From Skeletonema tropicum (lineage: Eukaryota > Bacillariophyta > Thalassiosirophyceae > Thalassiosirales > Thalassiosiraceae): a DNA stretch of 64,000 nt. The notes under the pieces were generated by a model. It saw nothing but the letters and a program-made list of their open reading frames with translations. It was not told the origin of the DNA and did no database searches. Made by a program: the position numbers and the translations under genes. Below are positions 31,998-42,806 of the stretch, one piece after another; position 1 is the first letter of the stretch; the number at the start of each line of letters is the position of its first letter. The stretch is from assembly GCA_037178625.1 (NCBI GenBank), contig CM074141.1, forward strand, positions 248,001 to 312,000, written 5' to 3'.

Positions 31998-32286
31998 GGT
32001 TCATGGCATCTTGTGTAATGTGTATGCTCGAATTCAGAATTCTACGGGCTTGTACTATTCCTACGTAGAAATGACTATTAGATCTGAAAGGGGTCGTAAA
32101 TGACGGATGGTATGACGAAAACGCCACACGCGCGGGCAAAAACATTTGTTCTGGAAAATGTAGTACCTACGCTTTGATGTCTTCTTCCGACCTTATCCGC
32201 TACTGTACGAATGGGTTCAATGGGCCAGCCGAAATCTTCGAGCTCACATAACTCAGCTTCCAGAAGGAGTTTCGAAAAAATTCTTC

Positions 32287-32327
32287 CTGCTACGCCACGC
32301 GCCGGAATTAGTAGCGTGGCGTAGCAG
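32287..32327. repeat. Perfect 14-bp hairpin
   Basis: CTGCTACGCCACGC and its exact inverse GCGTGGCGTAGCAG are separated by 13 bases. A T-rich tract follows (32338-32356). It could form a strong RNA or DNA hairpin. No adjacent gene on either strand explains it as a terminator. Confidence 0.7.
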
Positions 32328-32887
32328 AGCCCAAATTTTTATTTTTTTATTTTTTAGTTGACTTAAGTGAGCTCGAATGAATTTCAGGTAAATAGGGTTA
32401 AATAAGGATAGACAAAATTAGTCTTGAGTAATCGTCAGAAAACGGTACCCAAATATGAATTCCTACGTATTAGGAATATTAATTGACTCGACTCCCAAAA
32501 ATGGTCATCTAAAGACACATTCACCATGGTGAAATCAGCTCCCTACGACCTGCCATATCTCGGCAACTACATGGGCGTTGACCCTGATTCAAGGCGTCAA
32601 TGTTATTATTTTGGTCCGTAGAAGCTCATTGATACCTTACTTGTTCACTAACTCCCGAGATTGACGGAAAAGTGTCCCATTGAACCCATTCGTACAGTAG
32701 AGATTCGAGATTGGTTAAAACATAGAACTGTGTAACAGTTTGTCTCTGCGAAGTCAAAGCCGCGCCGCTTGTATGGAAGTACATAATAGGAGTAGGTACA
32801 AAAACTGCAAATCTGGAGAAATATGTGTCATAATCGAGAAGTATGTGTAATCATTTACATACTTACCGCATCACTGAGCAACATATG

Positions 32888-33032
32888 CACGCTGTAGTCC
32901 TCGGTTTATAGATTCCCTCGATTGGGTGCGAAAATATTTTTTTCAGAAAAGTCCGCGATTTGGTTTTGGCGGGAGATTGTTCGGGAATCTATAACCTCTG
33001 AGAGCTTGTGCAGATTTTCAACACTGCCAGGC
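32888..33032. repeat. Inverted-repeat arm, left (with internal palindrome)
   Basis: Homologous in inverse to 34861-34998 at both ends: CACGCTG[T/C]AGTCCTCGGT outside, and CCTCTGAGAGCT then CAGATTTTCAACACTGCCAG inside. Between lies an 87-bp section starting TATAGATTCCC and ending GGGAATCTATA. The right arm has a different sequence there, also palindrome-bounded. Probably one terminus of an unnamed element. Confidence 0.6.
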
Positions 33033-34860
33033 GCGTCATTTCGTTTTACGATGAAAGCAACTGCCTTCCGAAGTGTCGCTAACGCAGCTGCAGTTTTGAA
33101 CGATGTCATAATACTCTACATTAGGCGCCACCACTCTGGGGGCATCAAATGATGAGCCGGGATTTGGATTCATACGGAGTAGTAGCATCACTTTGAGCCA
33201 TCTTTGGCTTGTGCCCCCAAAGTGCTGATGTCGCCTACGTGCCCCGAAAAAGGGACTTTATCGCTAACAACGCCCTAGTTATTTCCGCGCAACAGGGTGT
33301 CAAAAAAGTTTTTTTGAGGTTTTTTTAAAATTTCATTCGATTTATAGAAAAATCGAAGTGGCCGCTTTCAGGCCATTTGGGAAACCGTGCAGGCCGAACA
33401 GGGTTGAAATATGCCAAATCACCCTACTATGCAGTCGAATTGAGCGCATTGAGGACCAATGCCTCCCAGTATCGATGCCGACGCATCGCCCAGCGGTCCC
33501 CTAGCCCTCTGCCATGTCCTGGTCGTGGTGGATCCACGGCAACGGCTATTTCTTGGTCGAAATGGAGTCAAAAGAGGACGAAAATGAGCGAAATTTCGAC
33601 GCCGCCGATCCAACATCGCTTTTGACTTCCATTGAGTTCGTTTCTCGAGAGTGTTTGGCGCACAGTCATTGAGTGCCTTCCAGATGGTACGGGCGGGCTG
33701 AGAAATGGATTTACATACAGTCGAACGAGGTCGATGTGCACGAGGAGAAAGTAGGAAGACACGGGGTTCATCTTCATCGTTTTGGTTGGCAACATCAAAT
33801 CTTTATTAGAGAATCACACTTGCTGAATGAACTAGAAGTACATTCACAGGAGATGGTGGCAATAATGGTCAACTTCAGCTAGTGGAGACAAGACTGGCAG
33901 CTATGAAAGAGAGAAAAGTTGTACGACAAGAATGGAGTGCGAAAAGAAGAAAGCAATTGCTGCTGAAATAATTATCTGGAGAGTCGTCGAAGGAGAAGTT
34001 GAATTGTGGCGAGCAGGGTGGAAGGGATTCCATTGAAATAATGTAGAAATGGATTAAGTAATTATACATTTCATTAACATTAATATCTTTTACACGGAGG
34101 CGCGACTACGATCCTCAAAGTTCTTCGTCAAGAAACCTTCTACTTCTCTGACCTTTCCAAGTTCTATATCGCAGTGACCGAATATGTTGTGCGCTGTATC
34201 AAACACTGATTGATCTTGCCTTCAAATAGCATCGGAGATAAATCTCTCCTCTCTCAACCTCGCCCTCGCCTTCACTGAATGTAGCAGGACGTACCCGATG
34301 CTCAGACTTCTTATTTGGAACAATGTTCACACATCCTTTTCTCGATCTCGATCCTCCTCCTCCTCCTATTTCTATATTTGGGTATCTTGATTGTAAGTCA
34401 ATGCAATCGCTTGTTGTTTGTTCGGCTTCTCTTTCTGTTTCGCTTGATTGGGAGTGTCGGACGGGTGTTCGCTTCGTTTGCTCTGTAGCATAATTTCATT
34501 GCATTCGATTCGGTTTCATCGCTGTGGTTGGATGGTCTTCTGGCATACGGCATCACTCTCGGCGAAGTTGCCTGTTGCCGCTCCGATTCATTGCCATTAG
34601 TGTTGTTAAGGAGACAGGTCGAGTTCGAGTAGTGGTGACAGGTAACATCTTTTGCACTTACCTTCGACGTTTCATCCGCCGATGGAGACGAATAAAAGCC
34701 GTTAATTTCTCTCACACCGCTCTAATGGTGCTTCGGTGGTGCTGGGTGTTGGCAAACGATAGGGAGAGGGGTTGAGAAGGTGTTCCGGTGGTTCGACATG
34801 GTCATTGTCGGCCAAAAGTGGATCTTTGATGCCGAAAGGGTGATATTTCAACCCTGTTCA
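33033..34860. other. Centre of the inverted-repeat element, no recognised gene
   Basis: Short frames on both strands show no known domain. The best is 33673-33882 (+), with KWIYIQSNEVDVHEEKVGRH. GAACAGGGTTGAAATAT at 33393-33409 recurs in inverse at 34843-34859 directly inside the right arm. The left arm therefore seems to be separated from its continuation by a ~360-bp insertion (33033-33389). A degraded transposase gene cannot be excluded. Confidence 0.4.
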
Positions 34861-34998
34861 GCCTGGCAGTGTTGAAAATCTGCACGAGCTCTCAGAGGTT
34901 ATACGCTCTCAAGCTTCCCTCCAAAAATAATATCGTGGCGCAAAAAATATAGCGGGGTGAAAAATTCGAAGAGCGTATCTACCGAGGACTGCAGCGTG
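34861..34998. repeat. Inverted-repeat arm, right (with internal palindrome)
   Basis: Inverse copy of 32888-33032. Its central section (34901-34978) starts ATACGCTC and ends GAGCGTAT, so it can form a stem at the same place as the left arm although the stem sequence differs. Confidence 0.6.
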
Positions 34999-35687
34999 AA
35001 CATAAGTATGTTTCATAAGCCCCGTCAGACCAATCCCCGCGTCAAGCAAAACAATTCTACGTACGTAGGACGATTCCTACAGTAGCTACTCCTACCCAAT
35101 TCGGGCGGGAACATGCTTTTATCAATGTCGCAACAGACAATGCTCACAAAATACTAACGGCACGCTAGCTATTTTGGCAGCGCTGATAGAGAGAGCATCA
35201 TCGACAACAATAAGTAAACCAAGACTCTTTCTGACCCAAAATTTCATGTAGAATTCGGTTGTCCCCTTGGCAGAGGTCAAAATTCAACGTGGGAGTCAGT
35301 ATTCGACCCCACATTTCACACTAACAAATTAACTAGGGCCACATTTGAGGTACCTTTTCCTGGCCGAATTTTCTACCACCCAGTTCAACATAGGATCTTC
35401 ATATGCATAGATGCAACTAGGCTTCATCAAACTGCCTTCTCCACCTCAACATAGCCGAGCTAGGAAAAATATCACTTTCAGTAATTATTTTGATCATTTT
35501 GTTAGTAGTTTGCTAATTTAGACGGATTTTTTTGTTAGCGCGCAAAGCACGCAAAAATCGTTTTGCTTGACACGGGGCCGATCGGACGGGGCTTATGAGA
35601 ATAAGGGGACAAAGGGACCTTGACGGGTGAAGTACAGACATCTTCAAAAAGGGGAGACAAAACCAGGAGGGAGCCCAACCCACCACG

Positions 35688-35779
35688 AACCCTACTGAAA
35701 AACCCACACAACATAATGCAGGAAAAGGGCTCCCACCAATAACCCTACTGAAAAGCCCACACGCATAAAGCAGGAAAAG
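35688..35779. repeat. Two ~40-bp direct repeats
   Basis: AACCCTACTGAAAA[A/G]CCCACAC, then a CATAA[T/A]GCAGGAAAAG-type end, occur twice (35688-35727 and 35741-35779) in the 3' flank of the locus at 35847-37122. 34999-35687 holds no gene I can support. Confidence 0.7.
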
Positions 35780-35846
35780 ATTGGAATGAAAGTCAATATC
35801 GATCAATATTATATCAAACGGAACGAACAAATTCACATATATTATA

Positions 35847-37122
35847 TTAAACTAAATATTCTTGCTTCCTCTTCTTCTGTTGGGGTTCTACCGGTGCATT
35901 GTTTGTCTTTTTCGCCTTACGCTTCTTGCCACCCTTCAACAATCCTCTATCCACCATATTTTGTTGTATGTAGCATGTTCTCCAACTGTTCTGCTCCCTA
36001 CGACTTTTTGCCGCGCTCTTTGCTCCGTGCTTCCCTTGCGTTACGAGGTACGGATCTAAAAGAGGCCAAACTTTCGAGTACAGCGTCGCCACCTTGCTAC
36101 CATCCCACTTACCATCCGACGGCCAAGCATCCACTGTCATTCCAAAGTGCTTTACCTTCTCCATTACTTTACCCATCTTCGAGATGTCCCTCTTTCCATT
36201 TTTAACGTGTTCGATGAAATTATTGTTAGCGTGGAGGAGTCGATACGGTGGTATGTTGTTCTTTTTATCCCCAAGAAACCACTTGGTGATCAATCCGTTC
36301 ATGTTCATCTGGGGGAAAGTAAAATCTGGAGGAAGAGGAGTCAAAATGCCTTCAGAACTCACCCCCATCGACCACTTCCGCTGCTGAAGCATCTCCTCTC
36401 TTCGCTTCTTTGCAAGCGCCTCTTTGACCAACGGGGTGACCGCAGCCTTATCCACACCATCCAACGTAGGTTCCTCTGCTGCAATGTCGTATTCTACCAC
36501 TAAATCATCAACATCATTGTCTTCTTCCTCCTCCTCAACAGGGCTGGCGGGTCCTACCACTGGGGCGCTCATGAATGTTTCCAGCTTTCTCTAGTAGCGC
36601 ATCCAGCTTCTCCATGATGATGGTTGATTGCGTAAAGTTTGTTCCTCCAACATTTCTTGAATCTAGCTGATTTACTAAGATGTCTTTGAATGATTCCTTG
36701 AGATCCTCTTTCATCTTGGCTAGCTCTTCCTTCAAGCTCTGCACCTCTACCAACAAAGCAACATCTGGAGGTATACCAGTAAGCTCTGGCGTGTCATCTG
36801 TCTTGTTCCAAGGATACTTTGTTGTCACACAATCAGCGAATGGAACATCCTCGATCCAGAAAATGCTTGTGCGCAGTGGACAATTTGAATGCATTGAGTC
36901 AAGGTTCCCCTTCTTCTTGTGATACACAAGCGATGCAATGCATGCCTTAAACAGTAAAAATACAGCCTCATTTGAGCGTGCCTCCACGGGCATACGAGCC
37001 TTAATCCAAGCATTTACAGCAGCATGCCGGGCGGCATATTCTGCTCCGTCAAAGTCACTGAAATCGAAGTATGGCTGTGACTCCGCAAAACCAACACCCA
37101 GTCTATCCCTACCACAAACCAC
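35847..37122 (-). pseudogene. Crypton-like element protein, two overlapping frames
   Basis: The upstream frame (37122-36535, 195 codons) carries NCPLRTSIFWIEDVPFADCV, TKYPWNKTDDTPELTGIPPD and a coiled coil (VQSLKEELAKMKEDLKESFK). The downstream frame (36572-35847, 241 codons) has an acidic stretch, IPPYRLLHANNNFIEHVKNG, DAWPSDGKWDGSKVATLYSK and a Lys/Arg-rich tail (KGGKKRKAKKTNNA). The frames overlap by 38 bp and shift by one, so this is either one gene with an indel or two overlapping genes. The combination resembles diatom proteins I associate with Crypton-type tyrosine-recombinase elements with a GCR1_C-like end, but no recombinase active site is present. Tentative. Confidence 0.5.
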
Positions 37123-37327
37123 CTTTCCAACGTGTTCATCACCAGCATCGGCAATCTAGATGTAGCGGTTCAACATGCCGGGCAAAGTCCAACTAGCACG
37201 AAGACAACTTGAGGAAATAGGTGGTGCCACAATGCACCCTGTTGCACAATGTGTGGCGCCCCCCTTTTACTAGCAGTAGTAGGCATGATGGCTGGGGAGT
37301 GTAATTTCTAATGCGGCGGCTGACGGC

Positions 37328-39516
37328 CAGGGCACATAAAAGAATGGGCTGCGTATCGCAGACAGACCACTCATATCATCCCGTTTGTTCTTCTTCTATG
37401 TACGAGAGGTACAGTAGATTCGAAGTACGTACAGTTAGCTAGTAGCAAAATTCAAAATTCAAAATCGGTCGCATGTCGGAAGTCGGAAGGATTGCCGCTT
37501 GCCGCACTCTCTTTTGTGCAAACATTTATGACAATGCCAACGGCTCTTACACATCGAGCCAGCATCAAACACTGCACAAGTAATTCGCCGACGTCAATCC
37601 TGCCTGTGCGTCAATATGGCGGTCACACCCGAGCCGTCGATATGTCCGATGGGGGTCTGGATGACAGAGGAAGATGTCATGGAACGTCATAACATCAATG
37701 CAAGAGTGATGAGAGTTTACAGAAACGAATCACCCCCGGGAAATATGCACTTTGAAACTGGTGTGAAAGTGGGTGCTTCTAATCCCTACAACCAGCACCG
37801 GTTTGTCTACATATCACCAGAGGGCACCAAAGCACACTATGGTAACATAACGTTACTGATTTGGTCAAGAATGTGTCATTACTTTAGCAACAACACTATC
37901 CAAACTGATGCCGCCGCCGATGATAAAGACACCACCACCTTCCGTCAACATTTCGAAGTTTATACAACGTTGAAAGCAACTCCTGCCAATATCACTGCCG
38001 CTTTTGAGAAGGGAGTAATGAAGTGTTTGTGATCTTGAACTAATAATTTGTTACTCTCTCATTGAAGGCACGAAAAGCAAGTGAAGCTGTCTCTTGAGTA
38101 CTTCCATCGATTGTGTTCGAAGCAGCAAGAGCGGAGGAAAAGTGGCGACAAGAACTGGGAAGCACAATTCCTTGCTTCTGAGACATGGAAGAATCTGAGA
38201 ATCACATGTCGTGGATTCTATTTGTACTGCCGCAGCGTCATAGATTATGCCCGCAGACACACCAACATCAAATTCTATGCAGTGTCTCCTGCACATGCCA
38301 ACTCCAATTGTGTGAGGGGCGATAGAGGAAGTGTACCAAATTATTCTTCGGAAGATGATCCACTTTAGGTTTGCAGTTGTATTTCGTCGGTGGAAGGAAC
38401 AACATTGTCAAAAGCATGACATGTCTCTGCGATCAAATTTGAAAGCATGCGTGGACAAGAACAAGAAGAGCAAAGAGACCAAACAACCGGCAACCCCACA
38501 TCCCGCAGGCGTTGAGAGGAAGCTAAGCAACGATACTAAGAGACCAGCAACACCGCATCCCGCTCCAGCAGGCGTCGACAAGAACAAGAAGAGCAGAGAG
38601 ACCAAGCGAGAGGCAACCCCAAATCCCGCAGGGTCGAAGACGAGCAACGATACGAAGAGACCAGCAGCACCACACCCCAATGCTCAAATTGATGTTAAAA
38701 GATTGAAAACAAGTTAGTGATTACAATAACACAAGTGGCATTGCGTCATGTACACTCTTGAACTCACCCTCTCTCTAAGTATTATCTTGTGTTCAAAATT
38801 AGTTTTACGGAATACCCACTGCAATTAACACCCCCCCCCCCCTCTTCAAGGCACTAACGCAGATTCGCTACTCTCCAATACTAAGTAATGAAGAACCAGT
38901 CATTAGTTGTTGCTGGGATGCGTCAACATGGGCTGTACAAATAATAATGATCCCAACACCCACACATTATTTTTGCACCATTACTTGTCACTGTAAACGG
39001 CCGCCATTAATAAATAACAAGCCTTGTCGAGCAGAATATTTCACCAATAGTGGATATTATTTTTGATGTCGGTTCGGCGGAGTTGTACTGTGTTCGTCGA
39101 CGGCGATGGTGTTGTCGTTGACATGGTAGGAATATTATTGCATCATCCGACCAACTCGACGATGATGGTTATGTTCATAGTCATTTTCACAACAGACGAT
39201 GCCCCATTAGGAAAATAAACGGCGGTTCGGAGATCCTATGCCATAATAGGGGAGGGGAATGTCGATTATTAGCCTAATAGAAGCATATTCATTGACCTCA
39301 TTTTTACTAGTAGTCCACCATGGTGAAGGCATTTTGATGGATTTTGAGAGGTGGGGGGCCTCATGGGTGATGTGATTGAAGAACAAACAACTTACTATTA
39401 GGGGATCACCCAAAACAGCCTTTCTTGCATTGCATATCTAGATTTTTCTTCTACCAAAATCAAATAGGGGATAACCTAATCAAATCGATACGCAGCCCAT
39501 TCTTTTATGTGCCCTG
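37328..39516. mobile_element. hAT-ended element, 2189 bp, carrying an unrecognised gene
   Basis: A 31-bp perfect terminal inverted repeat begins CAGGGCACATAAAAGAATGG. The direct repeat CTGACGGC (37320-37327 and 39517-39524) is an 8-bp target duplication. A CAGGG start and 8-bp duplication are typical of hAT elements (other 8-bp superfamilies remain possible). Perfect TIRs and TSD mean a recent insertion. It carries a gene or gene remains on the plus strand (37616-38717) and ~800 bp of non-coding DNA with a C run (38830-38842). No hAT transposase or hATC dimerisation motif is visible. Confidence 0.85.
37616..38717 (+). CDS. Unrecognised cargo gene of the hAT-ended element
   Basis: Three adjoining frames. 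Frame 1 (37616-38032) begins MAVTPEPSICPMGVWMTEED and contains NPYNQHRFVYISPEGTKAHY. Frame 2 (from about 38069 to 38368) has VKLSLEYFHRLCSKQQERRK, NWEAQFLASETWKNLRITC and FYLYCRSVIDYARRH. A splice joining frames 1 and 2 is possible: GT of GTGTTT near 38023 to an AG at 38066-38067 gives ...VMK-HEKQVKLSLEY. Frame 3 (38355-38717) is Lys-rich with repeats of the form TK(R/Q)PATPHPA and a basic end. No known family is recognised. The repeats suggest a charged, disordered tail, perhaps nucleic-acid binding. Exon structure is unproven. Confidence 0.5.
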
Positions 39517-39851
39517 CTGACGGCTTGGTCTACTTATTCTCTCTCTGTTTTTTGTTCTGCTGCGGCGCTGGGCGGGGGAGAGGAAGGATGAAGAAGGGGA
39601 GGTGTTTTGGCATTTAGCATGCACGTTACGTTTGGAACTCGTACACGAGTGCGTAGAAAATCAGGGGACAAAGTTGAACTCAAAACCAAAACTGCGCTGG
39701 CATAGAAACGCGAGCCTAACAAATTGCGCGTGATCATCCAAACTAAAACACATTTATTTTGAGAAAAAAGGCCAGTTTGTCCCCCTATTTGTAAAAACGC
39801 CCAGAAAACTGCCCATGTTGTCCCCTAAATCTGGGCTAAGTATGTTTATTG

Positions 39852-40130
39852 GCAGAGCGCAAACACACACAAAGGAACCTGGAGAGCAAATTAATCCTGA
39901 ACTCAAAGACTCTGATCTGGAAGGATCTCCACCGGTTGAAGAAATGGGGAGATCCAACTGTTCGCCATCACTTACATCTAATACCGGGGATGATCCACTA
40001 AGATCCACTACCGCCGCTGCCATCAACCAAGCTCATCACACAGATCCATGTACACCCCATCAATCTTGGTAACATTCGATATCCCACTTACAGTATTCGT
40101 ACTCCAACCAACCATCCCAGCCAACATTTG
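39852..40130 (-). pseudogene. C-terminal fragment of the secreted-protein family
   Basis: In antisense it matches the second half of the gene at 43963-45034: GMVGWSTNTVSGISNVTKID, then LDVSDGEQLDLPISS and the Pro/Ser-rich segment. The Gly/Asp-rich repeat is shorter and the hydrophobic C-terminus is replaced. The 5' half is absent upstream, so this is a truncated duplicate. Confidence 0.7.
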
Positions 40131-40619
40131 ATAAATCCGACAAAATGTGTTTCATGGTCAAGACGGATATATATTCTCGCTTTCGGTTCGTGTCAAACTT
40201 TGGCGAAAGTGAGAAGTGTCATAATGGCGCGCCAGCCTCTTCCCATTTTCCGACTTAGGTCGATTGACGCCGCTCTCTTGAGATAGCAGTGACCATTCAC
40301 AGCGGGAACTTGTTTGCTTCCCATGGCAGTCAATTCCGTTACATTCTCCTTGCTTCCCAGAAGATCTTATGTCAGAAGCCTTGGCCTTGGGTACGTTGAT
40401 AGGTTGTACTGTCGCGGTTGGTGAAAAACTCACCGACTTTTTCTTTTGCTGCTTACTGCAGTGTTGTCTGCTTGCTTGCTTGCTGCTGCTGTGTTTGAAT
40501 GCTTCAATGTGCTCGCTGGAGAACAAGCGAACACAGAAGGCTTGTCAGGTGTAGATGGCGATATCAAATGACACATGGCAGCTGCTGAAGTTTCCCACTG
40601 CATAATCAGATGCTGCATC

Positions 40620-40884
40620 TGCATGTATAAATGCCATTAATGCATGAATTCTCAACTCCATTGATCTGAAATTTGGTGTTGCCACTTCATACATGAGTGT
40701 CTTCCGGGTCTTTGATCGTTCAAAAGGCATCATCAAGCAAACTTCTAAAGCACCTATCGTGGCGGACACTGCAGTCATCGGCAGCCCAAGACGCTATAGC
40801 ACCACGGACTCCAACTTCAATCATCACCATATCCATTAAAACGTTTGTAACAACATAGAAGACCTCACAACTCAGAGTAAAAAG
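40620..40884 (+). promoter_or_regulatory. Conserved leader upstream of coiled-coil gene 3
   Basis: Shares ordered blocks with 18360-18721: TGTTGCCACTTCATACAT, GGCGGACACTGCAGTCATCG, CAGCCCAAGACGCT and the last ~70 bp before the ATG (CGTTTGTAACA, GACCTCACA, GTAAAAAGATG). Sharing of non-coding sequence means the duplication included the promoter. Confidence 0.5.
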
Positions 40885-41493
40885 ATGATGGCAGAAATCA
40901 GAAGAATGGCCGACAATACCCATCCAGAGGATCCAACCAACCTTCCAGCTAGCCTAGCCGGTATACGCATAGCTCAACTCGAGGCAACCAACACCGCCCT
41001 CCGAGAAGCGCTGTCCTCCAAGAATGCACACATTGCCATGATCGAAGAACGGCTGCTCCACATGTCCGTCGAACTGGGCTCCTCACAAGCCCGTGGAGAT
41101 GAGCAGAAAGACAGCACGAAGGCGACGTCAGAAGATATTCAAGCTGATCTTGTCGACGATGGCGTCAAGTCGTCCCGCCGTAATTCTCTCTTCAAGTTAA
41201 TGCCAGGCTGGGGATCCAAAGCCAGCTTGATCATACTGGATAGGAGTGATGATCTACGAGTTGGCTTCCCAGCGGAGGGGAGGCGTAGGACGATGGATAC
41301 GGTTGAGCATCCAACAGTAACAGTCAACGCTGCGGCTGGTCTTCATTGCGAGCAAGGAGCTGGAAGGAGGACAAAAAGAAGGTCACGAAACATGAGTCTT
41401 AAAAAGCGACGTCATCTAGTGAGCTCAAGGAAAATAGGTTCAACTGTGATCTTTCCCAGTGTGGAAGATGATTATTCCTTGGGCTTTGAGTAG
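40885..41493 (+). CDS. Coiled-coil protein, GFE-ending family, member 3 (202 aa)
   Basis: Starts MMAEIRRMADNTHPEDPTNL, like member 1, but its body matches member 2: SEDIQADLVDDGVKSSRRNS, FKLMPGWGSKASL, then DRSDDLRVGFPAEGRRRTMD. It ends LVSSRKIGSTVIFPS plus acidic residues and SLGFE. The coiled coil (LEATNTALREALSSKNAHIA) is at residues ~35-80. It therefore combines the N-terminus of member 1 with the C-terminus of member 2, consistent with recombination or an ancestral form. Intact frame; function unknown. The 3' flank (to ~41900) matches that of member 2. Confidence 0.78.
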   Translation: MMAEIRRMADNTHPEDPTNLPASLAGIRIAQLEATNTALREALSSKNAHIAMIEERLLHMSVELGSSQARGDEQKDSTKATSEDIQADLVDDGVKSSRRNSLFKLMPGWGSKASLIILDRSDDLRVGFPAEGRRRTMDTVEHPTVTVNAAAGLHCEQGAGRRTKRRSRNMSLKKRRHLVSSRKIGSTVIFPSVEDDYSLGFE

Positions 41494-41944
41494 AGAGCGA
41501 GTTAGAGCTTCATTAGTAAATTGTAGTTTATAACGTACAACCCACATCCAGTAGATACTTAGTCGATATGATGCTTACAAAAAAAATTAACGGAAATCTT
41601 AAAGTACGTCATGGTTGGCCGCTGCCCTCGTGATCTCTACTAAAGGAAGGGCAAGCCACCAAACATTCCATCACAAGCGTATTTTGCTATTGAGTTCACT
41701 TTCACTCGGACAGGCATGTACTGAAGATATGGCTGGAGGAATGACCTCGCTCATGCTTCGACTTCGATGTCTTCTTCCAATTTTTTTCTCCCTCTGTCAT
41801 TGGTCATTGCTAAAGATTATTGTTGACTATAACGTGTGTGACAGTTTGATTGTTTCTGCGAGATATAGTATGTAAGTTCTTTTGCTGGTGCAAAAGTCAA
41901 AGCCGCGCCGCTTGCAGTACCATAGCGCTCTCCTTCGAGATTAG

Positions 41945-42330
41945 GATACACTAATTAAGACGAACGAACTACTTGGCACATGATTTTAACTTTTAATGTT
42001 GACAACACCAATCTGCAGATGAGAGCACACGCTCTCGAGACACAGGTTCCCAAACCATTTTGCACGAGCTACTGAAGCAGTGCAGAATGAAACAGGAAGA
42101 TAAGGCTTCTACGAGCCAGGTGATAGCCACATGGATCTTAACATTAAGCTCAAGTCACCCCTATGGCTGAAAGGAAACGAAGTGGCCTCTCCCACAATCT
42201 GTTTCCCATAAGTACTACCCTCCTTCTTCAACAGTAGGGAGACTCGAGACTCGCCTACTACTTACTTTGAGATTCTTTTGCTGCCTCTCGATCGTAAACA
42301 GTCTGCGCATCATCTCTCTCTCTCTCTAGC
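41945..42330. repeat. ~380-bp dispersed repeat, copy 2 (inverted)
   Basis: Reverse-complement copy of 9681-10065. It ends in a CT microsatellite (about 42311-42330) and lies between the flank of coiled-coil gene 3 and the coiled-coil pseudogene. Confidence 0.7.
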
Positions 42331-42806
42331 TAGAGTGGGTTCCTCTTTCTTGTCTATGATACTTACAGGAAAGTACATTTTGTGATCTGTGAGAAAATAA
42401 GAAAAAGGTTGTGTGGGTACTTGGATTCGTCTGCTGACCCTTGGGAACCCATCGGAACTAAATATCGTCCTGAGAACACTGATATGTATCTAGCTCCTTC
42501 GTACGTGCTCTTTGCATGACTCTTATCAAAAGACTCGAGGTCGTGGTTTCCTGCATATTTGTCTGAACAAAACGCATTTTCGCGTATCTAATCGTAAAAG
42601 GTGAAAAAGGTGCAAGTATCTTCTTCAGCACACACAAAGTGTATTGCAGACACAACATACAACTGCTCATTCCTTTGACAACTTTGCAGTCGAGTGACAA
42701 CGAAACAGATCCTCCTACGATATCGATTGAAACCAACAGGATTCCCACTTGATCTATCATCTGAGTCAAAGACAACGAGATTTCAAAAGTGCATACGCAA
42801 TCAAAA

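Larger units (their letters stand above)
29295..32163. mobile_element. Tc1/mariner-like element, 2.87 kb, two ORFs
   Basis: Terminal inverted repeats of about 125 bp (29295-29420 and 32038-32163) begin CTACATTTTCCAGAAC and are nearly identical, with weaker similarity out to ~165 bp. A TA dinucleotide flanks both ends (29293-29294, 32164-32165). The plus strand encodes a DDE transposase and the minus strand a second ORF. The empty site is visible in the paralogous flank near 41745-41775, where the sequences before and after the element are continuous. Each TIR contains CTACGTAGGAATAGTAC, close to the LRR upstream motif. Confidence 0.92.
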
